The translations under genes and the position numbers were made by a program. Shown here piece after piece: positions 1-8,489 of a DNA stretch of 64,000 nucleotides; the first letter of the stretch is position 1, and every line of letters starts with the position of its first letter. The stretch comes from Flavobacterium silvisoli. Its GTDB lineage: Bacteria; Bacteroidota; Bacteroidia; Flavobacteriales; Flavobacteriaceae. Under the pieces are notes generated by a model. It was not told the DNA's origin. It saw nothing but the letters and a program-made list of their open reading frames with translations, and did no database searches. The DNA lies in the NCBI RefSeq assembly GCF_004329815.1, contig NZ_SJPE01000007.1, positions 1 through 64,000 on the forward strand, written 5' to 3'.

Positions 1-72
1 AATTATTTTTGAATTTATTTCAAATCCCTCGTTTTCCAGTTTTCTAAAGAACATTCCCTCTCTTGCGGGGTG

Positions 73-105
73 CAAATATAGAAATCTTTTTTCTCCCAAT
101 CCAAA
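73..105 (-). promoter_or_regulatory. Leftward promoter (TAnnTTTG class) with downstream boxA-like site
   Basis: Read on the minus strand there is TATATTTG (plus 80-73) preceded by TTTG (plus 105-102) with a 21-nt spacer, which fits the Bacteroidetes -33/-7 consensus. Transcription would leave the window to the left. About 20 nt further on the minus strand reads TGTTCTTTAGA (plus 53-43), resembling the boxA antitermination site of rRNA leaders. The layout resembles flavobacterial rRNA operon leaders as I remember them. The gene itself is outside the window, so this identity is inference. Confidence 0.5.
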
Positions 106-221
106 TCTTTTATCCCATTTTTTTATCCTTTTTTTTAATTATCTGATCCATCGGTTTTTGCAGATTAAAATCATCCATTCTTTTTACCGAACCTCTCCAA
201 ACACACCAGACAAACTCTCCC

Positions 222-302
222 TAGCCCCGATTGCAGGGACTACCGTGTAGCCCGGAAAGCGGGAAAACGGACCACAAAAAAAACCGAAACTTTCGCTCCG
301 AG
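222..302 (-). repeat. Dispersed structured element, copy A
   Basis: One of five related intergenic elements. Reading from the DUF4294 stop codon (minus strand) it begins CGGAGCGAAAG, contains TTTCCCGCTTTCCGGG, a small hairpin CTAC-ACG-GTAG, and ends ATCGGGGCTAG. The outer CCCG and CGGG segments can pair around the hairpin. It starts 24 bp after the stop codon at 326. Related copies lie at 16386-16466, 29139-29237, 37472-37552 and 47708-47787. Confidence 0.8.
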
Positions 303-325
303 TTTTTATACTATATATATGTATG

Positions 326-1042
326 TTATTTTTTCAGGGCTTTTTTCTCCCAAAAGTCGGTTAGTTCATCTATATCGACAGGGTTTGCGGATTTTTGCGG
401 TACCAATCGGCCACGGGTGAAAGCGCGATCGAGTATGGTTTCGATTAAGAAGTCTTCGTTGACTTCGTAGGGTTCGTATTTTGTTTTGAGGTTGATATCG
501 AATAAACGGGCGGTGTTGTTGGACCAGAAAGCTTTCCAACCGCTTTTATAATCTTTTATGAGCTCAAATGTGGTGAAACCGGTTTGACGGTGGATGAGTT
601 TGACTAAAATTTGTCCTTGTTTGCGGGATAGTTTTTTGAGTTGACCGGTAAATTCGCCTTCTATGTAGTCTTCCACTATTTTAAAGTATTTTCTTTTTTC
701 GCGGTTGGATTTTAGTTTATCCATATTTTTATTGAGGATGCTTAGTCGCTCTGCCGCTGTTTTAGCATAAGGATAAACTTTGTACACTCTGTTTTGCAAC
801 AAGAGAAAAGCTTTTTTCTCTTCGGGGGATAATTTTTGTTTGTAAACGATTACTTCTTCCAGTTGAACCGGCTCATCGAGTATGGTGTCATTTTCTTCTA
901 CTCCTACTTCTCTTTTGGGTATTGAATCGGTTGAAATCTGCGCTCTTGAAGATATTGACAGGAGAAATATAAAAATGAAAAAAAATAACTTTTCATTTAC
1001 TGTTTTAAATTGAGTTTGGTTTTTAAGAATCTTCGATTTCAT
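326..1042 (-). CDS. DUF4294 family protein, probably exported
   Basis: This 238-residue protein is recognised as DUF4294, a family I know only from Bacteroidetes and without an established function. A basic, polar N-terminus of about 17 residues precedes a hydrophobic stretch (LFFFIFIFLLSIS, residues ~19-31) ending in SRAQ, consistent with a signal peptide. The body is rich in Lys and Glu and holds the family-typical segment NRVYKVYPYAKTAAERL (~84-100). No catalytic motif is apparent. It is divergent from the M42 peptidase gene 80 bp away. Copy A of the dispersed element follows its stop. The family call is from memory of the conserved core. Confidence 0.8.
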   Translation of the reverse strand: MKSKILKNQTQFKTVNEKLFFFIFIFLLSISSRAQISTDSIPKREVGVEENDTILDEPVQLEEVIVYKQKLSPEEKKAFLLLQNRVYKVYPYAKTAAERLSILNKNMDKLKSNREKRKYFKIVEDYIEGEFTGQLKKLSRKQGQILVKLIHRQTGFTTFELIKDYKSGWKAFWSNNTARLFDINLKTKYEPYEVNEDFLIETILDRAFTRGRLVPQKSANPVDIDELTDFWEKKALKK

Positions 1043-1122
1043 AGAAGTTGGATATTAGGGTAAAATTATAGAATATCCTTAACAACTGTAGTGCCAAATT
1101 TATATTTTAGCAAAAAAAAATT

Positions 1123-2211
1123 ATGGCAACAAAATCGATACTAAACAAGGCATCACTTTCGTTTTTGGAAAGTTATTTGAACAATGCATCTCCGACGGGA
1201 TACGAATCTAACGGACAAAAACTCTGGATGAACTATTTAAAACCTTATGTGGATAGTTTTATTACTGATACGTATGGTTCAGCCGTGGGAGTGATAAATG
1301 CGGATGCTCCTTATAAGGTAGTTATCGAAGGGCATTCAGACGAGATTTCGTGGTATGTAAATTACATTACAGACAATGGTCTAATATATGTCATACGAAA
1401 TGGTGGCTCCGATCACCAGATTGCTCCTTCGAAAAGAGTAAATATTCATACTAAGAAAGGAATTGTAAAAGGAGTTTTTGGATGGCCTGCCATCCATACA
1501 CGTAATCGGGGCAAAGAAGAATCGGCAACATTGCACAACATATTTATAGATTGTGGTTGCTCTACTAAGGAAGAAGTTGAAAAGTTGGGCGTTCATGTAG
1601 GCTGTGTCATCACTTATCCGGATGAATTCATGATTTTAAACGACAATAAATTTGTTTGCCGTGCCATTGACAACAGGATGGGTGGTTTCATGATTGCTGA
1701 AGTTGCCCGTTTATTAAAAGAAAACAAGAAGAAGTTGCCTTTTGGATTATACATTACCAATTCGGTTCAGGAAGAAATTGGACTTCGCGGTGCTGAAATG
1801 ATTACCAACACCATCAAGCCTAATGTTGCCATTGTAACCGATGTTTGTCACGATACCACTACTCCTATGATAGAGAAAAAAATAGAAGGTGATTTACAAA
1901 TGGGGAAAGGTCCGGTGATTGCTTATGCGCCGGCGGTGCACAATACCTTGCGTGATTTAATTGTAGAGACAGCTGAAGAAAAGAAAATTCCGTTCCAGCG
2001 TCATGCTACATCAAGAGCAACCGGAACTGATACGGATGCTTTTGCTTATAGCAACGGCGGTGTGGCCTCGGCTTTGATTTCGTTACCGCTTCGTTATATG
2101 CATACCACGGTAGAAATGGTACATCGCGAAGATGTAGAAAATGTTATCAAACTTATTTACGAGAGTTTGTTAAAGATAGAAAATAACGATTCCTTTTCGT
2201 ATTTCAAATAA
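1123..2211 (+). CDS. M42 family metallopeptidase (glutamyl aminopeptidase / endoglucanase M type)
   Basis: A 362-residue dinuclear-zinc aminopeptidase of the M42 family, a cytosolic enzyme that trims peptides from the N-terminus. The expected ligands are visible: His71-x-Asp73 in EGHSDEISW, bridging Asp183 in AIDNRMGG, the catalytic pair Glu217-Glu218 in SVQEEIG, Asp240 in VTDVCHD, and His327 in MHTTVEMVH. The length is normal for the family and no signal peptide is present. A good hairpin terminator follows 10 bp after the stop. Physiological substrate is unknown. Some M42 members were historically named cellulases, which is probably wrong here. Confidence 0.93.
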   Translation: MATKSILNKASLSFLESYLNNASPTGYESNGQKLWMNYLKPYVDSFITDTYGSAVGVINADAPYKVVIEGHSDEISWYVNYITDNGLIYVIRNGGSDHQIAPSKRVNIHTKKGIVKGVFGWPAIHTRNRGKEESATLHNIFIDCGCSTKEEVEKLGVHVGCVITYPDEFMILNDNKFVCRAIDNRMGGFMIAEVARLLKENKKKLPFGLYITNSVQEEIGLRGAEMITNTIKPNVAIVTDVCHDTTTPMIEKKIEGDLQMGKGPVIAYAPAVHNTLRDLIVETAEEKKIPFQRHATSRATGTDTDAFAYSNGGVASALISLPLRYMHTTVEMVHREDVENVIKLIYESLLKIENNDSFSYFK

Positions 2212-2220
2212 AAAACAAAA

Positions 2221-2254
2221 AAGCATCATTAGTAGAAACAAACTAATGATGCTT
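2221..2254. terminator. Terminator between convergent genes
   Basis: A perfect 12-bp stem, AAGCATCATTAG (2221-2232) with CTAATGATGCTT (2243-2254), closes a 10-nt loop. A-rich and T-rich flanks mean it can serve the M42 gene on the plus strand and the secreted-protein gene on the minus strand. Confidence 0.85.
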
Positions 2255-2291
2255 TTAACTTTCGCGTGATGCGAAAGCAATCAACCTAAAC

Positions 2292-2774
2292 TTATAATTT
2301 TAAATCTACAGTAACAGCCATGTTGTTTCTGTACACTTTATTGTTTTTCACAGAACGATTAATTTTTTCAAAATCTAACGAATACACTTCGGTTGTAACA
2401 TTGCTTTCAGTAATTTGATTGGCTTCATTAATATAATCTGCAAACGTTTTTTCTAATGAAAGCGGTTGAGCGATTACTTGTTGACTTTCAGTGATTAATT
2501 GATCTTCTATGATGGTCTCCTCAACAGTTTTTGAATAGCCGGCATAGTTTTTTGTGATTGGCTCAAGAACAATTTCCTCAGCTGTATTAGTTTCAGTTTT
2601 ACCTTTAGAAAATTGTTGACTTACCAAAATCAATTGGTTTTGTTGATTGTTTTCTGCCATTGCAGTGATAATTTCCTGTTGGTTTAAATCTTGTGCTTTA
2701 AACTCATTAGCCGCTTTACTGTTTGTTGTAAAAAAAGAAGCAACTAGTCCTAAATAAATGATTGTTGATTTCAT
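2292..2774 (-). CDS. Small secreted protein of unknown function
   Basis: A 160-residue protein with a clear signal peptide (MKSTIIYLGLVASFFTTNSKA, cleavage near residue 21). The mature part is acidic, rich in Gln, Thr and Glu, has no cysteine and no recognised domain. A C-terminal stretch FEKINRSVKNNKVYRNNMAV is followed by a short hydrophobic strand. The start is supported by the signal peptide. The start codon follows AAATCATC, the same bases as in front of the neighbouring ankyrin-protein gene, so the two may share a translation signal. I do not recognise the family. Confidence 0.7.
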   Translation of the reverse strand: MKSTIIYLGLVASFFTTNSKAANEFKAQDLNQQEIITAMAENNQQNQLILVSQQFSKGKTETNTAEEIVLEPITKNYAGYSKTVEETIIEDQLITESQQVIAQPLSLEKTFADYINEANQITESNVTTEVYSLDFEKINRSVKNNKVYRNNMAVTVDLKL

Positions 2775-2902
2775 GATGATTTACTTTTGTTATTAATATC
2801 CTATGCAAATATATATCTAAAAACAAGTATCTTGTATTACATAGTACTTAAATTTAACATTTTATTAACTTTTTTACATTTCTATCATACTGATTATGAA
2901 AT

Positions 2903-2936
2903 AAAAGCACCTTTTATTTTCAAAAAAGGTGCTTTT
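2903..2936 (-). terminator. Terminator of the ankyrin-repeat gene
   Basis: A 13-bp stem (AAAAGCACCTTTT, 2903-2915, with AAAAGGTGCTTTT, 2924-2936) lies just downstream of the minus-strand stop at 2945 and is followed on the minus strand by T-rich sequence. Confidence 0.8.
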
Positions 2937-2944
2937 AAAGATTC

Positions 2945-3319
2945 TTAGGCTTGTTTTAAAATTGCTATTGCATCGGTTGAATTAGAGAACTCGGCATATT
3001 TCAATGCTGTGTATCCTCTTTCATCTTTTACATCTTTTTTTGCACCCTTTTCCAATAAGTACTTAATGATTTCTACTTTGTTGTATCGGGCAGCAAACAT
3101 TAAGGGAGTCATTCCGTTTGACTCTTCGTTTACATCTGCTCCGTACTCGATGAATTTTTTTACTGTATTCAAATCGCCTTTGTAAATAGCAGTACACAAA
3201 GGAGAGTTTGTACTCATGACAACTTCTTTTGAAATTGCATTGTTTGAAACAGTAGATGCTAATGATACATTAGCAAAAGCTACAAGAGCTAAGCCTGCGA
3301 AAATGATTGTTTTTTTCAT
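2945..3319 (-). CDS. Secreted ankyrin-repeat protein
   Basis: I place the start at 3319, giving 124 residues beginning MKKTIIFAGLALVAFANVSLA, a standard signal peptide. A longer frame starting at 3394 would put 25 unlikely residues before it. The mature part holds about two and a half ankyrin repeats: PLCTAIYKGDLNTVKKFIEYG, then TPLMFAARYNKVEIIKYLLE with KGA, then TALKYAEFSN. Ankyrin repeats bind proteins, and the partner here would be periplasmic or extracellular. It lies between purC and the secreted protein gene on the same strand, each followed by its own terminator. Confidence 0.85.
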   Translation of the reverse strand: MKKTIIFAGLALVAFANVSLASTVSNNAISKEVVMSTNSPLCTAIYKGDLNTVKKFIEYGADVNEESNGMTPLMFAARYNKVEIIKYLLEKGAKKDVKDERGYTALKYAEFSNSTDAIAILKQA

Positions 3320-3426
3320 GATGATTTGTTTTAAAAAGTTATTGATTGTCCATAAGACGTTGATGGACTTATTTTCGTTGCACCAAAATGACAACTATAA
3401 CATAACTTTAACATTTGGCATAAAAA

Positions 3427-3446
3427 AACCACGCTTTAACGTGGCT
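3427..3446 (-). terminator. Terminator of purC
   Basis: On the minus strand a CCACG-TTAAAG-CGTGG hairpin (plus 3429-3444) is followed by a run of seven T. It lies about 20 bp past the purC stop. Confidence 0.75.
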
Positions 3447-3467
3447 TATATCTTGACATACAATTTT

Positions 3468-4415
3468 TTATGACTGCAAAAAATGCAGGACATTTTGTTC
3501 TATGCGGTGATGAATGTTTGAAACATCAGCTTTGACAAAATGTTCTCCGATTATATTTTCATATAATTCGATGTATCGCTCAGAAACCGATTCGATGTAT
3601 TCGTCAGTCATATCCGGAATTGTCTGTCCTTCTTTTCCCTGAAAGCCATTTTCAATCAGCCAACGACGCACAAATTCTTTGGATAATTGTTTTTGCTCTT
3701 CTCCTCTTTCTTGTCTTTCCTTATATCCTTCTGAATAAAAATAACGGGAAGAATCCGGTGTATGGATTTCATCAATCAGAACTATTTTCCCGTCTTTGGT
3801 TTTCCCAAACTCATATTTGGTATCGACCAAAATCAAACCTCTGCTCAAAGCTATCTCAACACCTCTTTGATATAAATCACGGGTATATTTTTCTAAAATC
3901 AAATAATCCTCTTCCGAAACTATTCCTTTGGATAAAATGGCTTCTCTAGAAATATCTTCATCATGAGATCCATTATCTGCTTTGGTTGTTGGTGTAATAA
4001 TAGGTGTCGGAAATTGATCATTTTCTTTTAACCCATCGGGCATAGTGACCCCACAAATGGTTCTTTTGCCCAAAGTATACTCTCGAGCCGCATGTCCGGA
4101 GAGATACCCCCGAATGACCATTTCCACTTTGAACGGTTCACAAAGATGCCCTACAGCAACATTTGGATCAGGTGTGGCTATGAGCCAATTAGGCACTATG
4201 TCCTGTGTCAAATGCATGAATTTTGTCGCAATCTGATTGAGGATTTGTCCTTTATACGGAATTCCTTTAGGCAAAACGACATCAAAAGCAGAAAGTCGAT
4301 CGGTGGCAATCATGACGAGTAATTCATCATTGATATTATAAACTTCTCGTACTTTACCTCTGTAAACGGATTTTTGACCCGGAAATTGAAAATGGGTTGT
4401 AGTGATAGTATTCAT
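3468..4415 (-). CDS. purC: Phosphoribosylaminoimidazole-succinocarboxamide (SAICAR) synthase
   Basis: PurC joins aspartate to CAIR with ATP in de novo purine synthesis. The 315-residue length matches the longer Bacteroidetes and eukaryote-like form rather than the ~240-residue enterobacterial one. Visible motifs are YRGKVREVY (nucleotide-binding N-lobe), [19 protein letters not shown] (family signature 1), LVDTKYEFG (signature 2) and [13 protein letters not shown] prefer the ATG at 4415 ([11 protein letters not shown]) to an upstream one at 4439, because homologues begin close to the TTHFQFPGQ segment. It is a single gene with its own terminator and is divergent from a serine hydrolase gene. 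Confidence 0.95.
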   Translation of the reverse strand: MNTITTTHFQFPGQKSVYRGKVREVYNINDELLVMIATDRLSAFDVVLPKGIPYKGQILNQIATKFMHLTQDIVPNWLIATPDPNVAVGHLCEPFKVEMVIRGYLSGHAAREYTLGKRTICGVTMPDGLKENDQFPTPIITPTTKADNGSHDEDISREAILSKGIVSEEDYLILEKYTRDLYQRGVEIALSRGLILVDTKYEFGKTKDGKIVLIDEIHTPDSSRYFYSEGYKERQERGEEQKQLSKEFVRRWLIENGFQGKEGQTIPDMTDEYIESVSERYIELYENIIGEHFVKADVSNIHHRIEQNVLHFLQS

Positions 4416-4546
4416 TGTATTGTGTTGTTGTTGCCGCAAAAATAGTTTCTTTCACAGACATATACAACCAGCGTTCAACGTTCATTTTAGACATTTATTT
4501 TTATTTATATCAAAAATTTGCTATTATTGCACTAATAATAAGATAC

Positions 4547-5779
4547 ATGAGAGTCGCCCTAGTCACATTCTTCTTATCGATGGTTTTCTACATTTCGGGA
4601 CCAAAAGAAAAAAGACCTACTTCTTTTTTTGGTAGCCACAAGAGTGTAGACAGTACTTTTATTACTATACCCTTTTCTTTAAAAATGGGTAGTGTTTCTG
4701 AGAACTTCATCAGAATAATAACCCCTAAAATTGATTCGTTTTACAATAAAAACATCAAATCTCCATATTACAGTGGCGGATTCATTGTGGCTAAAAACGG
4801 TCGCATCTTGTATGAGGACTATCAGGGTTTTTCGGATTCAAAAAATAAAATTGCGATAGACTCTTCAACAGCCATTCACTTAGCTTCGGTTAGCAAAGTA
4901 CTGACTGCAACGGCTATCCTGAAGTTAGTTCAGGAAGACAACATCATGTTGGATCAAAAAGTGACCGACTGGCTTCCAAAATTTCCGTACAAAGACGTTA
5001 CAATACGCATGTTGCTCAATCACCGCAGCGGTATTCAACCGTATTCAAGTTTCAGCGCTTTGCTCAAAAAGAATTGGAACAGTCGAAAAGTACTGAGTAA
5101 CCAGGATGTTTTGGATTTGATTGTACAGCATAAATTTAAAAAACTATTTGCGTCCAACACCCGATTTGATTATTGCAACACCAATTACGTTTTATTGGCT
5201 TTAATCATTGAAAGAGCAACCGGCATGAACTACCGCAAAGCCATGCAAGAGCTTATTTTCAAACCCTTGGGTATGAGGCATACCTATGTATTCAATTACA
5301 ACACCGACAGAGAAACCGCTTCAAAATCATATAAAGGAAATGCTCAGTTTCCGTGGGATCAATTTGATGAACTCTACGGCGACAAAAATATTTATTCTAC
5401 GCCGAGAGACTTAGTCAAATTTGATTTAGCCACTTATTCTCCCGATTTTATTGACCAAAATCTGTTGCAACAAGCGTACTTCGGATACAGTTCTGCTCAA
5501 ACAGCAAAACCGATAAAAGATTATGGTCTGGGTATGCGCATGCGATTTTTACAGCCAACCGGAGAAAAAATGATTTACCATAACGGCTGGTGGCACGGGA
5601 ACAACACTTCATTCGTTCCGGTGAGAAAAGATACTATAACCGTAGTGTGTTTGGGAAATAAATACTCCAACAGACCATACAGCACACTGAATATGGTTAG
5701 CAATTTGTTTTACAAAAAGCCGAAAGATCACTCAGCTACAGAAATTCCGAGTGAATTGGAATTGTTGGGCGGTGAATAA
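4547..5779 (+). CDS. Serine hydrolase, beta-lactamase / class C penicillin-binding fold
   Basis: This is a 410-residue member of the beta-lactamase family (Pfam Beta-lactamase, class C-like fold), probably a D-Ala peptidase or esterase. Start ATG 4547 gives a hydrophobic signal/anchor (MRVALVTFFLSMVFYISG). An earlier in-frame ATG at 4415 would overlap the purC start and add 44 unlikely residues. Catalytic motifs are SVSK (Ser114, Lys117), YCN (Tyr209, Asn211) and HNG (345-347, in place of KTG). The stop directly abuts the stop of the convergent CvfB-like gene. Whether it acts on peptidoglycan cannot be told from sequence. Confidence 0.88.
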   Translation: MRVALVTFFLSMVFYISGPKEKRPTSFFGSHKSVDSTFITIPFSLKMGSVSENFIRIITPKIDSFYNKNIKSPYYSGGFIVAKNGRILYEDYQGFSDSKNKIAIDSSTAIHLASVSKVLTATAILKLVQEDNIMLDQKVTDWLPKFPYKDVTIRMLLNHRSGIQPYSSFSALLKKNWNSRKVLSNQDVLDLIVQHKFKKLFASNTRFDYCNTNYVLLALIIERATGMNYRKAMQELIFKPLGMRHTYVFNYNTDRETASKSYKGNAQFPWDQFDELYGDKNIYSTPRDLVKFDLATYSPDFIDQNLLQQAYFGYSSAQTAKPIKDYGLGMRMRFLQPTGEKMIYHNGWWHGNNTSFVPVRKDTITVVCLGNKYSNRPYSTLNMVSNLFYKKPKDHSATEIPSELELLGGE

Positions 5780-6613
5780 CTACTCCTTTATCAGGTAGAT
5801 TCCGTCTTCTTTAATCTCAATGCGTTTGTTTTTATAAAGAGAGCCAATAGCTTTTTTGAATGTTTTTTTACTCATTTTCAGCACTGTTTTGATGTCTTCA
5901 GGATGACTGTTATCGTTCAATCTTAAAAAGCCTCCTCTACTGGCTCTGAGTTCATTAAGAATTCTCTCCGCATTGGGTTCAATGTTTTCGTAGCCGATTT
6001 TTTGCAACGAAACATCTATTTTATTGTCAGGGCGAATGGTTTTGATGTAGCCGGTCATTCTGTCGCCGAGTCGAATGTCATCATATACCTGATCTTTGTA
6101 TAAAAGTCCTTTGTGCTGGTCGTTTATAATTACATTAATTCCTAAATCGGTGATATGAGAAATGATTAAATCCACTTCATCGCCTTCGGCTACAGTCAGA
6201 TTTTCATTGCTCAAAAACTGATTGGTTTTGCTCGAAGCCACTATTCTTCCGGTTTTTTCATCAATGTAAGCGAAAACCAAATAGCGTTTTCCTTTTTCCA
6301 TCGGGCGGGCTTGTTCTTTAAAAGGAACGAACAGGTCTTTCTCTAAGCCCCAATCGAGGAAAGCACCAAATTTATTGACATAATTTACACGCAGTAAACC
6401 AAATTCATCCATCAAAATATAGGGTTCTAATGTAGTAGCCACGGGTCTTTCTTCGTGGTCCAAGTATACAAAAACAATAATTTCATCACCAATCTTAAAT
6501 TGTTTAGGCATATACTTTGACGGAAGCAATACATCGTCTTTCCCGTCGGTTAAAAACAATCCTACTTTGGTTTCTCTGGCTATGGTTAATGTGTTATAAC
6601 TCCCTATATTCAT
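5780..6613 (-). CDS. S1-like RNA-binding protein, CvfB family
   Basis: A 277-residue protein resembling CvfB (conserved virulence factor B of Staphylococcus): successive S1-type OB folds followed by a winged helix. S1-like segments are visible at ~2-60, ~66-130 (LLRVNYVNKFGAFLDWGLEK with KDLFVPFKEQ) and ~145-205 (GDEVDLIISHITDLGINVII). The C-terminus (DIKTVLKMSKKTFKKAIGSL, ~240-277) is the winged helix. It is expected to be a cytosolic RNA-binding regulator. On the minus strand TATCTTTG at plus 6646-6639 is a possible -7 element about 25 bp upstream of the start. Confidence 0.85.
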   Translation of the reverse strand: MNIGSYNTLTIARETKVGLFLTDGKDDVLLPSKYMPKQFKIGDEIIVFVYLDHEERPVATTLEPYILMDEFGLLRVNYVNKFGAFLDWGLEKDLFVPFKEQARPMEKGKRYLVFAYIDEKTGRIVASSKTNQFLSNENLTVAEGDEVDLIISHITDLGINVIINDQHKGLLYKDQVYDDIRLGDRMTGYIKTIRPDNKIDVSLQKIGYENIEPNAERILNELRASRGGFLRLNDNSHPEDIKTVLKMSKKTFKKAIGSLYKNKRIEIKEDGIYLIKE

Positions 6614-6732
6614 CTTATTTGCTTGTAATTTTGCCTTGCAAAGATAGGCAAATTTGAAACTTGAAATTAGATTTTAAAATATGTAGTTTTGTGTAGTGTA
6701 ACAAAATCAATTGTTTTTACACTAACAAGGCT

Positions 6733-7227
6733 ATGAGTGAAAACTTAGAACAATCATTTGTCAAACAGCTAAAGGACAACCAGAACATCATCCACAAGAT
6801 ATGTAGGTTGTATACCAATGGCGAAGATGCGCACAACGATTTGTTTCAGGAAATCACCATTCAGCTTTGGAAAGCATTCCCCAAATTCAGAGGCGAATCT
6901 AAATTTTCAACCTGGGCTTATCGAGTGGCCTTGAATACTGCCATTACCTTATATCGAAAAAGCACTCGTTCAGTCAATACCGTAACTTACGAAGGGCAAT
7001 TTCATTTCATCAGTCAGGAAGAATACAATCACGAAGAGGAAGAACAACTCAAATTGATGTATCAGGCGGTACAGCAACTCAATGACATCGAAAAAGCTTT
7101 GGTGTTCTTGTATCTGGAGGATAAAGATTATAACGAAATATCAGAAACTTTGGGGATTAGCGAGGTCAATGCGCGCGTAAAAATGAACAGAATAAAAGGA
7201 AAATTGAAAAAAATATTAAATCCCTAA
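6733..7227 (+). CDS. ECF-type RNA polymerase sigma factor
   Basis: A 164-residue sigma-70 family factor of the extracytoplasmic-function group, with only regions 2 and 4. Region 2 is seen in DLFQEITIQLWKAFPKF and FSTWAYRVALNTA (~35-80), the latter being the usual -10 recognition helix. Region 4 is ELSETLGIS-like: EISETLGISEVNARVKMNR (~136-154). The gene ends 5 bp before a membrane protein gene, so the two form an operon. The sequence upstream of 6733 does not match TAnnTTTG, so autoregulation by a different promoter type is possible. Confidence 0.93.
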   Translation: MSENLEQSFVKQLKDNQNIIHKICRLYTNGEDAHNDLFQEITIQLWKAFPKFRGESKFSTWAYRVALNTAITLYRKSTRSVNTVTYEGQFHFISQEEYNHEEEEQLKLMYQAVQQLNDIEKALVFLYLEDKDYNEISETLGISEVNARVKMNRIKGKLKKILNP

Positions 7228-7232
7228 GGATT

Positions 7233-7883
7233 ATGGAAGAGTTGGATTTATTAAAAAAAGCCTGGAAAAAAGACAATTACTCTTTTAACCAAGTAACCGA
7301 AAATGAAATTTACAGCATGATTCATAAAAGGTCATCATCTATTGTAAAATGGATTTTGATTATCAGCATACTTGAATTTGTATTTTGGAATATCATCAGT
7401 ATACTGTATTTGGGCGATGGCTACATCCGAAAAAAATACGGTAATGAAATTTTTGAATACATCAAAGAAATAAACACTATCTACAACATCATCAATTATA
7501 CGGTGGTTGCCGTATTCATTTACTTGTTCTACAAAAACTACAAACGAATTTCAACCACTACATCAACGAAACAACTGATGAGTGATATTCTTAAAACCCG
7601 CAAAACTGTCATCTATTACGTGTGGTTTAACATCTTATTTTTTGTGGTAGGAACCTTGGTTATCTTGTATGTACAACTGAACTACGATTCTAAATTTGCT
7701 TCACTGATGCAAAAAATACACGATGATACAGGCTACATGACCCTTTGCAAATCCATCGGAATTATACTGGGCTTTATGCTTCTTATAGTAATTGCTATTT
7801 GGCTGTTCTATAAATTAATTTATGGTATACTGCTGGGTAAACTCAGTAAAAACTACAAAGAGTTACAAAAAATTGATTTATAA
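7233..7883 (+). CDS. Four-helix integral membrane protein, candidate anti-sigma partner
   Basis: A 216-residue protein with four predicted membrane helices (~35-58, 85-104, 126-149, 172-198). The cytosolic N-terminus starts MEELDLLKKAWKKDNYSF, a pattern I associate with Bacteroidetes genes that directly follow an ECF sigma gene. Placement 5 bp after the sigma gene suggests it holds or releases that factor at the membrane. It has no zinc-binding anti-sigma domain (no HxxxCxxC), so the role is inference from position. A terminator follows at once. Confidence 0.75.
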   Translation: MEELDLLKKAWKKDNYSFNQVTENEIYSMIHKRSSSIVKWILIISILEFVFWNIISILYLGDGYIRKKYGNEIFEYIKEINTIYNIINYTVVAVFIYLFYKNYKRISTTTSTKQLMSDILKTRKTVIYYVWFNILFFVVGTLVILYVQLNYDSKFASLMQKIHDDTGYMTLCKSIGIILGFMLLIVIAIWLFYKLIYGILLGKLSKNYKELQKIDL

Positions 7884-7890
7884 TAAAAAA

Positions 7891-7914
7891 AATCCCGCTC
7901 AATCGAGTGGGATT
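7891..7914. terminator. Terminator between convergent genes
   Basis: AATCCCGCTC (7891-7900) pairs with GAGTGGGATT (7905-7914) with one G-T pair and a 4-nt loop, flanked by A-runs and T-runs on the two sides. It serves the sigma/membrane protein operon and the minus-strand gene ending at 7928. Confidence 0.85.
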
Positions 7915-7927
7915 TTTTTGTGTCATG

Positions 7928-8404
7928 CTAAAGATATCTGTGAATCAATTCCTGCCATTGTTCGGCCAGTTTTTGTTCTTCATAACCATAAACCGGAACT
8001 ATATAAGGTTTAGCTTTGTCGTGAAAAAGAATATCATTTCCTTGCGATAATCCGTTTTTGGAGAAGAAAATCAATTCTACCTTTTTCACAATATTGGTTA
8101 ATCCATGTGGATTGTCTGTAGCCACCGCACAACCTTTGGTATCGGCTAAATCTCTAAAAGCTACATATGGTTCTTTTAGGTTAAAATCCATAAAAAGCAA
8201 ACCTCTGTTTTGAGGGTCAATTGCCAAAGCTTTGTGGTTTTGCGAAGCTATTAATTGAAAACGGTAACGGTTGTTTTGACTATATTGGGCAATAAGGGCG
8301 TTGATTTTATTTTTGTCTGTTTTATTGGCTCTGATGACAAAATAAACCGGTATGACTACTATCAAAAGAAGCACCGCACCTATAATAATTACTGATGTAT
8401 CCAT
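7928..8404 (-). CDS. Membrane-anchored protein of unknown function
   Basis: A 158-residue protein with one N-terminal membrane helix (IIIGAVLLLIVVIPVYFVI, ~5-23) followed by a basic stop (RANKTDKNK), so the rest should be cytosolic. The soluble part has an alternating strand pattern (LLFMDFNLKEPYVAFRDLAD; LIFFSKNGLS) and a family-like end with WQELIHRYL. I do not recognise it. The start is supported by the hydrophobic segment directly after the initiator Met. Confidence 0.65.
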   Translation of the reverse strand: MDTSVIIIGAVLLLIVVIPVYFVIRANKTDKNKINALIAQYSQNNRYRFQLIASQNHKALAIDPQNRGLLFMDFNLKEPYVAFRDLADTKGCAVATDNPHGLTNIVKKVELIFFSKNGLSQGNDILFHDKAKPYIVPVYGYEEQKLAEQWQELIHRYL

Positions 8405-8489
8405 GTTGTATTTTTTTAAAATAAATGATTGACATCACTCCCCAAAAAAGGAAGCCATGCATTAAAATGTAACGAAGAACATTACACGT

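Larger units (their letters stand above)
1..325. other. Gene-free left edge: leftward promoter/leader plus repeat element copy A
   Basis: I see no convincing gene here. Positions 1-110 look like the leader of something transcribed leftward out of the window, with a promoter at 73-105 and a boxA-like site at 43-53. Positions 110-221 are T-rich with no recognisable signal. Positions 222-302 hold copy A of a dispersed structured element, which ends 24 bp before the stop of the DUF4294 gene. A short open frame across copy A is ignored because it is made of repeat sequence. Confidence 0.6.

Noticed and set aside
231-470. 79-codon open frame on the plus strand over the repeat element and DUF4294 3' end
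   Set aside because: It is antisense to a recognised gene and begins in repeat sequence; no protein-like pattern or start signal.
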